This document shows positions 1-13,131 of a stretch of DNA of 64,000 bases, one piece after another (positions within the stretch are counted from its first letter, which is position 1; the number at the start of each line of letters is the position of its first letter). The notes beneath the pieces were generated by a model. That model worked only from the letters and a program-made list of their open reading frames with translations. It was not told where the DNA came from and did not search any database. The position numbers and the translations under genes are program-made. The stretch is taken from contig NW_026947506.1 in the NCBI RefSeq assembly GCF_034190915.1, forward strand, positions 11,841,501 through 11,905,500, read 5' to 3'. This DNA comes from Cavia porcellus. Taxonomy: Eukaryota > Chordata > Mammalia > Rodentia > Caviidae.

Positions 1-100
1 TAACAGGGCTCACCTTCCTAAAGAAAATAAATTCTGTGTTATTTTTCTGTTGCATTTCAGATATAGGATTCATCATGACTTTACTGATGATGGGATTTTT

Positions 101-203
101 TTTTCTTTTTTCTTTTTTTCTTTTTACCAGTACCGGGATCTAACTCATGACCCCCTGCTTACAAGCCAGGTCCTTATGCCGCCGAGCTTAATCCCCAGCC
201 CCA
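101..203 (-). mobile_element. ID-type tRNA-derived SINE, private to copy 1
   Basis: Read on the minus strand it begins ggggctggggattaagctc and ends ggtactggtaaaaag plus an A-rich tail, the layout of a tRNA-derived ID SINE. It is flanked by direct repeats of gggattttttt (about 92 and 205). Copy 2 has a single uninterrupted copy of that site near 35717, so this insertion followed the duplication or was lost from copy 2. Confidence 0.85.
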
Positions 204-207
204 AGGG

Positions 208-3033
208 ATTTTTTTTTTAATAAACTGAAGAGATTTTCCAAACAAAATGAAATAGACATGCTTTTGGGGCCATTTTCTATCCCAGGAACACAACAAAGGA
301 AAGTCACCATCCACAGCAGCCATCTTCACTTTAGATTTTCTGTTTAGGTATGAAGCTGTTGGGATGCATGCCTAGATCTTCAACCCCTCAAGTAGGTGAA
401 AGGTGAAGCCCCAAATGAATGAAACAAGTGACACAATCTTTAGGGATGCAGGAGGATTAAATCCTTGGCAGAGGTCATAACTTTTCTAGCCCACTGGCTG
501 ACTAATGCTGAGCAGCACATATTTAATCAGAACATACAAAGAGTTGAGTGCACAATGCAGGAAACCTGAGCAGGCTCTTGGGGGGATTTCAAGGAACTTT
601 CAGAGCAACAAGTGACTCAAATTAAGGAACATAATCCAGAAAGTCTCCAGGTGGCCTCAGCTATGACCTATCATGCACACTGAGTGTCTCCTCATTCTCA
701 GATCAATCGTGCCCAGGCTATGCCAGAACCCTGCACGTGTACTCAGCTTGAATGGCTCCAACAAGTTTCCAAATAACTGTAATGAATCACAAGTGCACAC
801 CACTCAAGTCTCATTCAAAAACTGTCACTTTGTCTCAATCCCAGACACAGCCTTTCTATTTTACTGAATAGTGATAGACATTTGCCTTGTCTCATCATAT
901 TCATGCTTAGTCACCATGCTCAATGGTAGAGAATATATCAGTCTCAGCCATGAAATGCTGAAGCCACAGGAAAACTTTGTTTTTGGTCAATAATCTTTCT
1001 CAGCATGCATAATATTTTGACACCAAATGAGTATGAAACTCACCATGGTGATAACAACTAAAAATTAAAAGTACAAGATGATGTAAGACAATGAGAAAAG
1101 GCAATGTGAAACTCTTTAGCTTAATTGAAGAGATGATATTTTACCTAGAGTTGTTTGAATAACATAAGGCAGTTATTCCCACAATGCTAAAATTGCACTG
1201 ATGGAAGAAGTAGTAGTTTCAAGCAAAGACATGAGGCTCTACTGAGCACAGAGACTGGCCATTGTTATGCATTGTCTAAATATGAACCCAAAAGGAGGAT
1301 TGAGGCCTTGAGAAACTTGTCCCTCTTGTGCTTGTAGAACTCTAGTAAAGTGTGGCAAAACCACTTAGGTTCAAGGCAAATTCTCGATGGAATAAGGGCA
1401 GCCAATAGCTGCATTTTCATGAGTTTGGATAGGTGTATACTGCTATCCTAATTATTTTTGGGAATTCAGGTTGTGCATCCTACATTTTTCTTCACATCAG
1501 AACATCAGTAAAAGACCTGAGAGACTTGCAAATTATTTGTCAATATAAAATGCCTGCATCTGTGTGTGCATCATTTAGTGACAATTTAGGTAGACAGAGG
1601 CCAGACAACATAGGCTGCAAAGGCTCATGTTCAGGTGACTGGCAGCACCACGCAGGTTCCTAACACACCTACTCCTTGCCCATGTGACACACAATGTAAT
1701 GACTTGATTGTGGTCGAGAATCTATCAACAGTCTTCTAAACCAAGCTATTGATATAGCTGGGCTTTGCTCCAAGAGAAAAATGACATATAACATTATGTA
1801 ACTAAAGAACTTTATCATGTCTCAAAAATGTCACATCTTATCCTTTCCAATCTGTTGTAGTCAGGGTTTGCAAAGAAAGAGACTTAATATGGAACTTATA
1901 ATTGATAAGATAATTTTAAAATATTTACCCCAAAAAGTTAGATTTAGAGAGATGTAGAGCTATTCAGATTCTAAAGACCAAAAAATCTAGCTGAGTACTT
2001 GAACGCTATGACAATATACAGCACAAGTACAGCTGAAGAATCAGAGTCCATGGCAAGGGCCATCAAAAGTTTACCTGGAGACCTAGAGTCACTTACAATG
2101 GCTCATGCAAATCTCTTAAAGTTGTACACTAGGAAGGCTCCAAGTTCAGTGTTGGAAGCTAGAAACTCTGTTCCCTTGGTCATAGGATCTGTGCCACCAG
2201 GTTGAGTGATCAGTACTGGAGCCAAGACATAAAGCTCATGCTAAGGGCCAGAGATCTGCAAATGAGAACAGTAGCCATGCACAGCAATAATGAGGACCTG
2301 AGTTCCTCTAATGATGATGATGGCTGAGTTCATATCTGGAAAACCAGTGCTACCGACTTCTCCTTGAGAATCAACAACCCAGCTCCCTTCCCTACAGTTC
2401 TGCTTTAATGCTGTTTTAAAAAATGCTTCAATGGGTGTTCTGCCCCAAAACCATGATGACTTCATTCACTGGGTGATCCAAGTTGACCATTACTAATAGG
2501 GCCACACCACCAGAGCAGTTCTTTAGATACTTAAAATCAAAACCAGACTTTATATCACTTCATGTATTAAAGTTGTCATCTGGTCTGCTTCACATAAACA
2601 ACAGTGACAAAACCTGAGGCTCATTTTAATGAAATAATCAGGTACATAAAACCTCACAAAGTAGTCTTCACATCTGCTTTAAGAAATCTCTCACAGGAAC
2701 AATGTGATAGGTTTCTATGTGTGTGTCCTACCTAACTGTGGGCACTTGAATGAAACTACAGAAAGTGTTATTGACCCTCTGATTATCCCAGGAAATTTAA
2801 AAAATCTTTTCTAAGAAAAGTAGAAAAAGAAACAGTTATGTACACCTGTGTTTCACTGCACTACTCTGACAGCACTGAACCCAGGAGAGAATGTCACGAG
2901 CCTGGTGTTATGCACATTACCACCTCAACAAGGCCAAGGTTTCTACAGATGCTGGAGGTAAAAAGTGGAAATACTTTAGCAACTAAAATAGTTTAAATAA
3001 AATATACTGAATATGCACTTAATATACCAAATG
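208..3033. other. Non-coding duplicated DNA, no gene seen
   Basis: No gene, RNA gene or intact repeat is recognisable. Two short open frames (1433-1663 plus; 2241-2465 minus) have counterparts in copy 2, but they lack recognisable domains and are no longer than chance allows. A diverged third copy of about 500-760 lies at 26031-26290. Confidence 0.6.
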
Positions 3034-3175
3034 TAAACTAGGCCTGGGGGCTCTTGCATGGAGCCTGGTATTTTAGACACTAAGGAAGGAGAATTGTTTG
3101 AGACCACTCTGGGTTTTAAAGCGATCTGAAAGCCAGGCTGAACTTCATAGCAACATGCTTCCTCATAAAAATAAA
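3034..3175 (+). mobile_element. Old B1-like SINE
   Basis: The segment starts aggcctgggggctcttgcat and retains the 7SL-type landmarks 'gaggcaggagaattgttggagacc' in altered form, a 'gccaggctgaact' block and an A-rich end. Its counterpart in copy 2 is 38713-38858, so it was present before the duplication. Confidence 0.6.
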
Positions 3176-6100
3176 TATATCAAATCTAATGAACCTAATA
3201 GTGTACTAGTGATGGCCTTATGACATTACCATGACTATCATGCTTATACTGACCTGTAGTCTACTAGGAAAACCTAACTTACAGCCCATTTCACAATAAA
3301 ATATCACACCATTTGACAAATGGAGTACACTGGTGAGTTTTTATTGTTCATCATTGACATTTGGTGGTGATGGAGCAGTGCTTGCTACTGCTCTCCACAG
3401 AAAAATGACTATTGCTGCAGTAACAGGAATCTGCATGAATCACGGCAATATGTCCTTAACTCTTTGTGGAAGAGACACCCTAAAGGAAGCACTGCACTAA
3501 TGAGAATTACTAATTTTACTCTTTTGAATACTTTACAAATTGATGTCCGTAGTAGTTGAACTACTTACTTACATTTCCACCAACAAGGTTAAATAGTTGC
3601 TTTTCTCCTGTAGTCTCATGAACGTTCCTTAGATCTTGTGGTGATTTGTTCTCTCTGCAATGAAATGATGTCCCTACTGGCATTTCTCTATTGTGCAAAA
3701 ATGCTCAATAATTCTTCAGGTATTTCTTGGCAAGTTGTACATATTCTGAAAAATGTGTTTTCCTTTCATGTTCCTATTGGTTTTCCATGTTAGCTGTCAG
3801 GTAGTAACATGCAAAATTTCTCATTCTGTAGTTTATTTCTTCATCCTTTTGGTTTGACTTTTTTGTGGCTTCTATGTTTATGCACATGGATTAAAATCTT
3901 ACAAAGCCCTTTTTGCTTGTGTTGTCACTCTGTCTTATTTTCTACACAAAACAGCAGCAATGCCATTAAAAATGTTTTTTAATACCTCTACTTTCAGAAC
4001 ATGGAATGCCTGGCTCTTTCATGTTTCACTATGTTTTACTCTAATAGAGTCACATTTGAAAGTGCTGCACAAATTACCATAAAAAGTACATTTCCTGAGT
4101 GAAAGTAAAATCAGAATTTGCAGTACTGATTCTTTTGTCCTATCGTACATTTGTATTCTTGACCTCAATTTACCTGTTTCTTTTAACTTTAAACTCAGGG
4201 GTAAATACAACTGCTTCACATTCTGCTAACTCATCTAGCAGTTGCCTCCTAAAGTCAGCTTCAAAACCATTTTCCTCTCATCTCATTTTCTCCTCATGCT
4301 GGGACTAAAGAAATCACCTTTATCCTAATCTTTACAGGTAACTCCTTACCAATGCAATTATTTAAATACATAAAATGAACAAAAATTGCATACTTTTTGT
4401 TAGGTTTTATAAAATAAAAAGGAACATAAAAGTGACAATTCTACTGTATTCAATACAAGAATGAATGGGTTAAATTGACAATGGCCCAAAGATGCTCAGG
4501 ATGGTCACTGCATAAACAAATCTGTTTCCCAACTGATGCTCGGGGATAACTGTTGGTGGCCAAGTGATAAAAGGACAACTACAGATGTGTAATTGTGAGT
4601 ATTAAAAAATGTTGACGCGGGGAACGAAAGGGAGGAGTACTAAACCATTAAGCTACATTTGCAGAACTTGAAGATATATTTGAGACAGGGTCACCCTAAT
4701 TGTGTAGATTGGACTCAACTTCCTCTTCCATCATTTTAAGCCCACTGATGTGCTAGGATTATAAGCATGCATCAACAGGACCAGCAATATTTACTTTTAT
4801 GGTAAAATGAGAAAGTGCATGTACTCAGGATATATGTCTTGTAGATTCAGTATTGTATTATTAGCTCTAACACAAATTCAAAATTTTCCTGTTGATGGTA
4901 AGCAGAAATGTGCTGCAGGGAATCTGGCCACATGCTATAGTGCATAGAGCCTGCCAATGTACTTCACAGCATCTTTTACTTTGTGAAGTATATCAGGTAC
5001 TTAAGGTACAAAATAGATATAGTTTGATTGGTGATTACACAACAGGTAAGTAATTTGTTTTTCCAAGGATAATTGAGACTTGGGCAAGCTATCTTCAGTG
5101 GATTAGGGGTATTTAATGCGATGCTCACTTGTGTTTTCATGACACCACAGTTTATAATAACAGAATTCCATTGGAACCTAAGCAGATTTTGTATTCAACA
5201 ACACTGCATTAAACACTTTACAAATTTAATCAATGTTAAAATGGAAGTGTCAACCATAGGCCACAGGAAACCAACTGGCACTCATGGCCCAGTGTATGTA
5301 TTTAAAGATAATCATCACACACCACATACATCAGCCACAAGTTTTTATAAACGAAGAGATATGATATTGTATAAACTCACAATTCAGTAAAACAGAACAC
5401 AATCTGAATCTTAATTTAGCAAATTTACTTCTTATTGTGTTGACAGCTCAAAATTTAGGTTTCCCTTCATGCCATTACTTCAGTGTCTGAGGAAAAAGCA
5501 GTAATAATTACAAAATATATAGTTCATTCACAGCATGAAGGAATAAGATAAAGGCATTTGCATGATATATCCAATAACAATCTTTTCCCCCCAAACAACT
5601 CCACATTTACGGAAAATTCATTTCAAAGTGGTTACCCATAAATCATGCCAAATTTTATAATTTCTGGAGACATTAACATATTTTGTGATGTGCTATTGGA
5701 AACATGTTATGGTGCTGCCAGAATGGGGCAACCAGAAATTCACAGTACTATGGTTTACTATTGGTACATGTGGGGAAACCCTACTAGCAAAGTAAAGATG
5801 CAATATAAACATGACAGGTCAAATTGTGATGATTAGAAAAACAAAGGTTTACATAAATGACAAATATTGGTACCCCTGAGAAAGAAAATCAGGCAACATA
5901 ATGAACATGGTGTGATATCCAGTGATGTTAGCAGATCAGCAGGTTTTGTATCTCTTCACAACGTAGAAAACATAACATTCATTAATGTACAAGTTATGTG
6001 AAAAGAACACATCTTTGTCAAAAACACATGCTCCAAGCCTCTATAAATGTATATCTTAATGCCAAATATTGCATCAACTTCAGAAACATGAATTATGACA

Positions 6101-6630
6101 CAGAAAATGAAGCATGTGTATCAAAAGACTAAAGCAGATGCTGTGTTAACATTACAATTCACTAAAAATTAAGAGACTAGACTAATATCACTCTGAAGAG
6201 TGAATAATAGTATTGCTAGAGTTTATATCATAATGCTACAGAATTAGCATTGGGTTTCTTAGTGTCTCTTCTTCTTCAGAATATCTGTTCATTACCTCAT
6301 GTATTATATAATTTGTTCCTATAAATATGTTAGAAAGTCTTCTCCTGTGTCAATCTCTATGTAAATATCTATCCTTTATGTATTATGGGGATAAACAAAT
6401 CAAAACAAGACAACGAAACAAATTCCGAGAAAACCATGATATGAAAAAGACAGATAGGTGATGTGCAGTACTTACTATGCTTTCTCTTATTATTTTCAAC
6501 AGAATTGTCTGCATCATCAGGCATTTTATAGTTAAGCATAACATTACATAGCCATTTTTATAAAAACACAACATTGAAACATTATAGGACGTGAAAGCAG
6601 TTAATAATCAAACCTGGAATGGATACCTAT
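3176..6630. other. Non-coding duplicated DNA
   Basis: AT-rich sequence matched in copy 2 at about 38.86-42.30 kb. Apart from a degraded B1-like piece at 4664-4796, no gene is supported. The part from about 5.9 kb onward is also matched, at much lower identity, by 29.3-30.5 kb. Confidence 0.6.
4664..4796 (-). mobile_element. Degraded B1-like SINE
   Basis: The plus strand shows the antisense B1 pattern: 'gagacagggtcaccctaatt', then 'gtgctaggattataagcatg'. The matching element in copy 2 lies at about 40345-40470. It is old and diverged. Confidence 0.5.
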
Positions 6631-6722
6631 TATTTATTTATTTTTTTGGTACTGGGGATCAACCTCACGATCTCACACTTGTCAGGCAGGTTCTTAAGCC
6701 ACTGATCTAAATCCCCAGCCCC
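6631..6722 (-). mobile_element. ID-type SINE
   Basis: The plus strand reads as an inverted ID SINE: a T-rich stretch, then ggtactggggatcaacctc, then a 'taaatccccagcccc' terminus. It is shared with copy 2 (42303-42413), so it predates the duplication. Confidence 0.8.
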
Positions 6723-8059
6723 CCAATGGATATCTTTTACATCTTGTCATCTTCAGAGTTGTTGCCTCTACTCTTAGACTTGATACCAGCAAGCATGTGG
6801 ATGCGAATAAAATCAGTCAAGGCCAAATAGCATTCAAACAAACCAGCTTCAAATAAGATTTCATAGTAAGACAATGTAAGTAATATAGTCTTTTGTTTTA
6901 AGTTAATAGGAAATTAAGAATAGTTGCCATGGTATAACCTGCTATTTTTGGGTTATCAGTCTATGCTCTCAAATCTAATATGAGTAGACAGACTGGAACA
7001 AAATGTTATCAAACTAAACAGAGCAATAAGGCAACTGTAGATTTTAAATCCTGATACACTTTTAACAATGTCCTCTGCCTTCTTTTTAGGCAATTCCTCA
7101 CCTTTCTCCTTCTCAGGATACTATTATTCACTGTTCAGAGTGATATTTGTCTGGTCTCTTATGTTCAATTTCAGCATATGTAAAGATAAAGACAGCTACC
7201 ACAATTAGAATGAGAGACATTATTGTAGTCATTATTGACTTCCCCAAAATCAGGTTTTGAAGACATAAAAAGCCTTCATCATCCTGTAATTATTTGATTA
7301 GTTCTATAATGTTCAGTATATATTCAATGCACGAGAAGATGAGAACAACTATTTGGAAGGATAGGCAGTGAACATCTCCAGTGGACTTGCTTTGAAATGT
7401 GTGTTTCCTTATCTTGTTTTCTTATGAACTGTTCTGTTCTGTTTTGTCATATTTAATCTTACCCTCTTTAAGATAAAAAATAAGTGTGTAGGACAGATAA
7501 GCATATTATTAACTTTTTATTGGATCATTTAGGTGAACTGTTCACAGTGTCATTATTTGAATGTCACTTTGTGCGCTTTAATTTTGTAACTTGAACAACT
7601 ACTACGATAACAATATGTAACTTATGAACTAGTGATTTCTTATTATTTTTCTGAAATTTTGCATTATTTCTACAAATTTTAGTTTTTTTCTCTTTAAATA
7701 AACATTACAATTCACCAAAAAATATAAAAATAAATTTTTAAAGACAAAACATTGAGTACATAGACACTATCCATACTTCAAAGTGAAAAGCACATTTCCA
7801 TTTACCATGTTTAATTACAGGATTGCATGTTGAAGAACAAAGACACTATTAAAAATCTAGAGAGGTACAAGTGATTAACTGAAAACCATACAACATGTGC
7901 ATTTGAGGAAATCTCCACCTCAGATTTGTCATTTCTGGAAAATTTGTGAAGAAATATAGACATCAAATTTCTGTACTGATGATTTCTTCAGGTCTCCTTG
8001 GAATTTTAAAGTAGACTTAGGTCTAAACAGTCTGACCAGTAGGGCTTTTTCTGTGTTTT
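6723..8059. other. Non-coding DNA downstream of the zinc-finger exon
   Basis: AT-rich sequence on the 3' side of the minus-strand KZNF gene; part may be 3' untranslated sequence. No other feature is recognisable. It is matched in copy 2 at 42.42-43.9 kb, where an ID SINE has been inserted. Confidence 0.5.
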
Positions 8060-8395
8060 TAACAACAAATATGGAATGCCATATTTCTCACATTGCAAAA
8101 CCACATAGGATGTCTGCCCAGTGAGCTCTTTCAGATATGTAACAATCATCATGTGTGCTGAGAATAATCCCGTAACACATAGGTTTTATTGAAAGTGTGA
8201 GTTTCTTCATGTATTTCACTTTCACTCTGGCTGCTGAAAGTTTCTATATTGCTTACATAGCCAATGGTTCTTCCCAGTGGGAGTTCATTCATGTGTTTTG
8301 CAATGAATGTACGCAGTAAATGCTTTGCCACATTGTTATATACATAGGGTTTCTCACCAGTGTGAAGTCATTAATGTATTTTACAATATCCATGT
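8060..8395 (-). pseudogene. Decayed zinc-finger modules past the KZNF stop
   Basis: Minus-strand translation still shows finger-like spacing, for example 'FSSQSESEIHEETHT', which keeps the H-x3-H pair and linker position, and repeated 'gagaaaccctatgt'-like linkers. Cysteines and reading frame have been lost. The block follows the last recognisable finger, so the array was once longer at its C-terminal end. A similarly degraded stretch follows the copy 2 array near 43.9-44.2 kb. Confidence 0.5.
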
Positions 8396-8603
8396 GTGGT
8401 GAAAGCTTTCCCACATCCTTCACATACATTAGGGTTTCTTAACAGTGTGAATTATTTCATGTATTGGACAATGAGCATTTCTGCTGAAACCTTTCCCACA
8501 TTCCTTACATATATAAGTTTTCTGCTCAGTGTGAAGGTTTTCATGCATTATGCAAAATGTACATGTGCTCAAACCATTCTCATGATGCTTATATATACTG
8601 GTT
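8371..8603 (-). pseudogene. C-terminal finger modules 17-19, out of frame
   Basis: Past the stop of the main zinc-finger frame, the minus strand still encodes three modules in shifted frames. One is degenerate and lacks both cysteines. One is intact (YICKECGKGFSRNAHCPIH). The last ends at a stop next to CKIH. The main frame is diverted by a 2-nt deletion inside the H-C link of finger 16, where other fingers have gtgtgaattctttcatg (plus strand) and this one has gtgtgaactttcatg. Copy 2 has the same deletion, so it predates the duplication. A further 1-nt difference separates modules 18 and 19 in copy 1 only. Confidence 0.75.
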
Positions 8604-10231
8604 TTATCTTGAGTGTGAACTTTCATGTTTCTTACAATTTCCATGTTGGGTAAAACCTTTCCCACACTGCATACATACATAGGGTTTCTCTCCAGTGTGA
8701 ATTATTTCATGTCGCTTACAATCTCCATGTGTGTTAAAAGCTTTCCCACATTGTTTGCATACATAGGGTTTCTCTCCAGTGTGAATTCTTTCATGTTGCT
8801 TGAAATGAGCATGTTGGCTAAAAGCTTTCCCACATTGCTTACATATATAGGGTTTCTCTCCAGTGTGAATTCTTTCATGTTGCTTACAATATCCATATCT
8901 GTTAAAAGCTTTCCCACATTGCTTACATACATAGCGTTTCTCTCCAGTGTGAATTATTTCATGTTGCTTGCAAAGAGAATGTTGGCTAAAAGCTTTCCCA
9001 CATTGCTTACATACATATGGTTTTTCTCCATTGTGAATTCTTTCATGATTCTTACAATTTAGTGACTGGGTGAAACATTTTCCACAGTGCTTACATACAT
9101 AGGGTTTCACTCCAGTGTGAATTCTTTCATGTTTTTTACAATCTGCACGTGTGGTAAAAGATTTTCCACAGTCCTTACATACATAGGGTTTCTCTCCAGT
9201 GTGAATTCTTTCATGTCGATTAGAACCTCCACGAGTGGCAAAACCTTTCCCACATTGCTTACACACATAGGGTTTCTCTCTAGTGTGAATTCTTTCATGA
9301 TTCTTACAGTTTACACTTTGGGTGAAACCTTTTCCACAGTGCTTACATACATAGGGTTTCTCTCCAGTGTGAATTCTTTCATGTTTTTTACAATCTCCAC
9401 TTTTCCTAAAGGATTTCCCACAGGCCTTACATACATAGGGTTTCTCTCCAGTGTGAATTCTTTCATGTTGCTTACACTGTCCAGATGTGGTAAAAGCTTT
9501 CTCACATTCCTTACATACATAGGGTTTCCCTCCAGTGTGAATTCTTTCATGTTTCTTACAATTTCCTCGTTGGGTGAAACCTTTTCCACATTGCTTACAT
9601 ACATAGGGTTTCTCTCCAGTGTGAAGATTTTTATGTATTTGACAATGAATGTTATTGCTAAAAGCTTTCCCACATTTCTTACATATATACAATTTCTTCC
9701 CAGTGTGAATCTTTTCATGGATTACACAATAAGTACCTGTACTGAATGCTTTCTCATAGTGCTTACATAAATAATGTTTTTCTCCAGAGTGAAGACTTTC
9801 ATATACTGGACAATATGTAAGTGTTGTAAAAGCTTTCCCACATTGCTTACATGTGTAGGGTTGCTCTTCTCTGTGAATTCTTTCATGTTTCTTACAAATT
9901 CCAAGTGTGATAAAACCTTTCCCGCATTGGTTAAATAAATTGTGTTGCCCTCCATTGCAATATTTTTCATGGATCTGAACATCGTGTTGTGTTTCTGTTT
10001 CTTTCACACCCACATTACCTTCTGAAGTAAAAAGAAATTCTTTACACTGATTCCAAGATGTTTGTCCATAGAATTTTCCTAGCTTGTCATTTCTGTAAGG
10101 AAAAAAATCACATTTAGGATTGATAACCCTACTACTAACTTTTTGTTGGAGAGTTAAACAAAACTGTTTGTAATCTCGCCGTTCGAATCCCCACTTCATA
10201 TGTTTCACTTTTGTATCTTGATTATCTCTTT
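8604..10231 (-). CDS. KRAB zinc-finger protein, terminal C2H2 exon (copy 1)
   Basis: Single open exon of about 542 codons, the DNA-binding part of a KRAB-C2H2 transcription factor expected to act in the nucleus as a repressor through TRIM28/KAP1. About 100 linker residues precede 16 tandem fingers. Finger 1 (first Cys lost), 2 (first His replaced by Tyr) and 3 (second Cys replaced by Tyr) are degenerate; fingers 4-16 have complete C2H2 ligands and mostly TGEKP linkers. Helix residues at -1,2,3,6 for fingers 4-16 read NIHI, QGNK, TGQQ, KGDK, QVNN, TGGR, TADK, QLNN, QSLQ, RGYQ, QAHQ, TGDR, QGNK. Position 4, normally Leu, is Cys in 14 of the 16. A splice acceptor (tgctcatag) ends at 10232, so the exon is taken to start at 10231 in phase with the KRAB-A exon. 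The frame stops early at finger 16. The gene could be expressed, but this is not proven; no symbol is assigned. Confidence 0.85.
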
Positions 10232-12003
<1,772 letters not shown>

Positions 12004-12092
12004 CTAAAGGATCATACATATATTTCTCAAAGAAGGTTGAGACCCCAGGTCTGGGATATCATGAAATCTCTCACACAAATCTGAATGAAAAG

Positions 12093-12240
12093 CAAAGTGT
12101 GGTGGTGCATAGCTATAATCCCAGCACTCAAAAGGCTGAGACAGGCGGGTTTCTGTGAGGTCAGGGTAATTCTAGCCTCCATAGGGCATTCAAATCTGGC
12201 TGATATACAGACAGAAAACTTGTCTCAATAAAACAAAACT
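12093..12240 (+). mobile_element. B1-like SINE
   Basis: Begins 'aaagtgtggtggtgcatagc' and continues 'taatcccagcactcaaaagg', with a 'cttgtctcaataaaacaaaa' end: a diverged B1. Homologous elements occupy the same relative place at 19370-19500, 47095-47250 and 63308-63440. Confidence 0.75.
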
Positions 12241-12526
12241 AAACTAAATGAACAAAACCAAACAAAACAGCTGAATGGAGACTGATTTCTTCAAATCTTA
12301 AATCCATGTCTTGGTCATTAATTTTATGTATATACACATTTTTGGATACAGCAAATTTGATGCTGTATTCCAACTCACTGCTAATGTAACAGCCAAACTG
12401 GAGCACTGATTCTTGTGTTGAATGATGGCAAGAGTCCCTGTGTACTGTTTCTAAAGCAGTGCTCACAGTGAGAAGCCTGCAGGACCTGCATCCATAAAGC
12501 ACAAAGGCAGATAGATATATCATCAA
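12239..12526 (-). other. Open frame conserved in four paralogous positions (95 aa)
   Basis: Not recognised. The frame lies upstream of the KRAB exon on the same strand and has homologues at 19457-19783, 47232-47528 and 63388-63714. All four keep the core KNVYIHKI(N/D)DQDMDL with no stop or indel. There is no signal peptide, membrane segment or known domain. It could be an exon of KZNF transcripts, a piece of an unrecognised repeat, or a chance frame. It overlaps the end of the B1-like element on the opposite strand. Confidence 0.3.
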
Positions 12527-13055
12527 TCCCTTTGATAGACTACAGATGATGTCTCTTCAAATCTCATTTAGGCCACTGAGTCCTTTGTTCTCAATATACT
12601 TAAGCAGCATTTTGAAATATGAATGTGATTTCATAGAACAAAACATAAATAACATCAAATATGGTACATAAATAATAACTGTAATGTTGGTGGAAAACAG
12701 ATTTATTTTTAAAAAAATGTATATAAAATGAAACCAGGCCCAAGCTGCAAATTATAGTTCAGTGTCACCAAGAGATCACTTTCCATTCAGATATAAGAAA
12801 TATATCTTGGGAGGCTGGTGCAGGACTACTTCCTTGTATTTGGGGCCATCCTAAGTTACAGAGCTGTTTAAAATAGAGAAACCCTGACTGAGACAAACCA
12901 CAGAGAAAGTCAAACTTGAAAAGGACTGCAAGAGACATCTTTTGTTTGTTTTAAAAAATTGTACCCATACTATATAGAAAAATTCCAACAATATTAAACA
13001 CTTTCTGAGGAACAATGTTGATATCTTCCATACTATACACAAAACATTTTCACAT
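12527..13055. other. Non-coding KZNF intron-like sequence with partial B1
   Basis: No gene. A partial B1-like segment starts at about 12805 ('cttgggaggctggtgcagga') and ends near 12900. Homologous sequence lies at 19.8-20.3 kb and 48.5-49.04 kb. Confidence 0.5.
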
Positions 13056-13131
13056 TTGGGCATTAAGCTCAGCGGCATGAATGCCTGCGTGGCAAGCATA
13101 GGTCATGAGTTCGACCTCTAGTACAAAAAAA
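13056..13131 (+). mobile_element. ID-type SINE
   Basis: Reads attaagctcagcggcatgaa, then a 'gtcatgagttcgacctctagtac' block and an A-rich tail. Paralogous copies are at 20309-20388 and 49043-49121, so it was present before both duplications. Confidence 0.75.

Noticed and set aside
1433..2465. Short frames conserved between copies (1433-1663/37069-37329; 2241-2465/37910-38134)
   Set aside because: At about 10% divergence, frames of 74-86 codons can survive by chance, and no domain or splice context supports them.
8625..9770. Long plus-strand open frames (145 and 227 codons) with repeated '[11 protein letters not shown]' units
   Set aside because: They are the antisense of the tandem zinc-finger modules; the 84-bp repeat keeps several frames open by itself.
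8604..9770. CRISPR-like regular repeats
   Set aside because: The regular 84-bp period is zinc-finger coding sequence in a eukaryotic genome; there are no unique spacers.
8702..9982. Minus-strand frames with repeated '[18 protein letters not shown]' units
   Set aside because: This is the +1 frame of the same finger array, not a separate protein.
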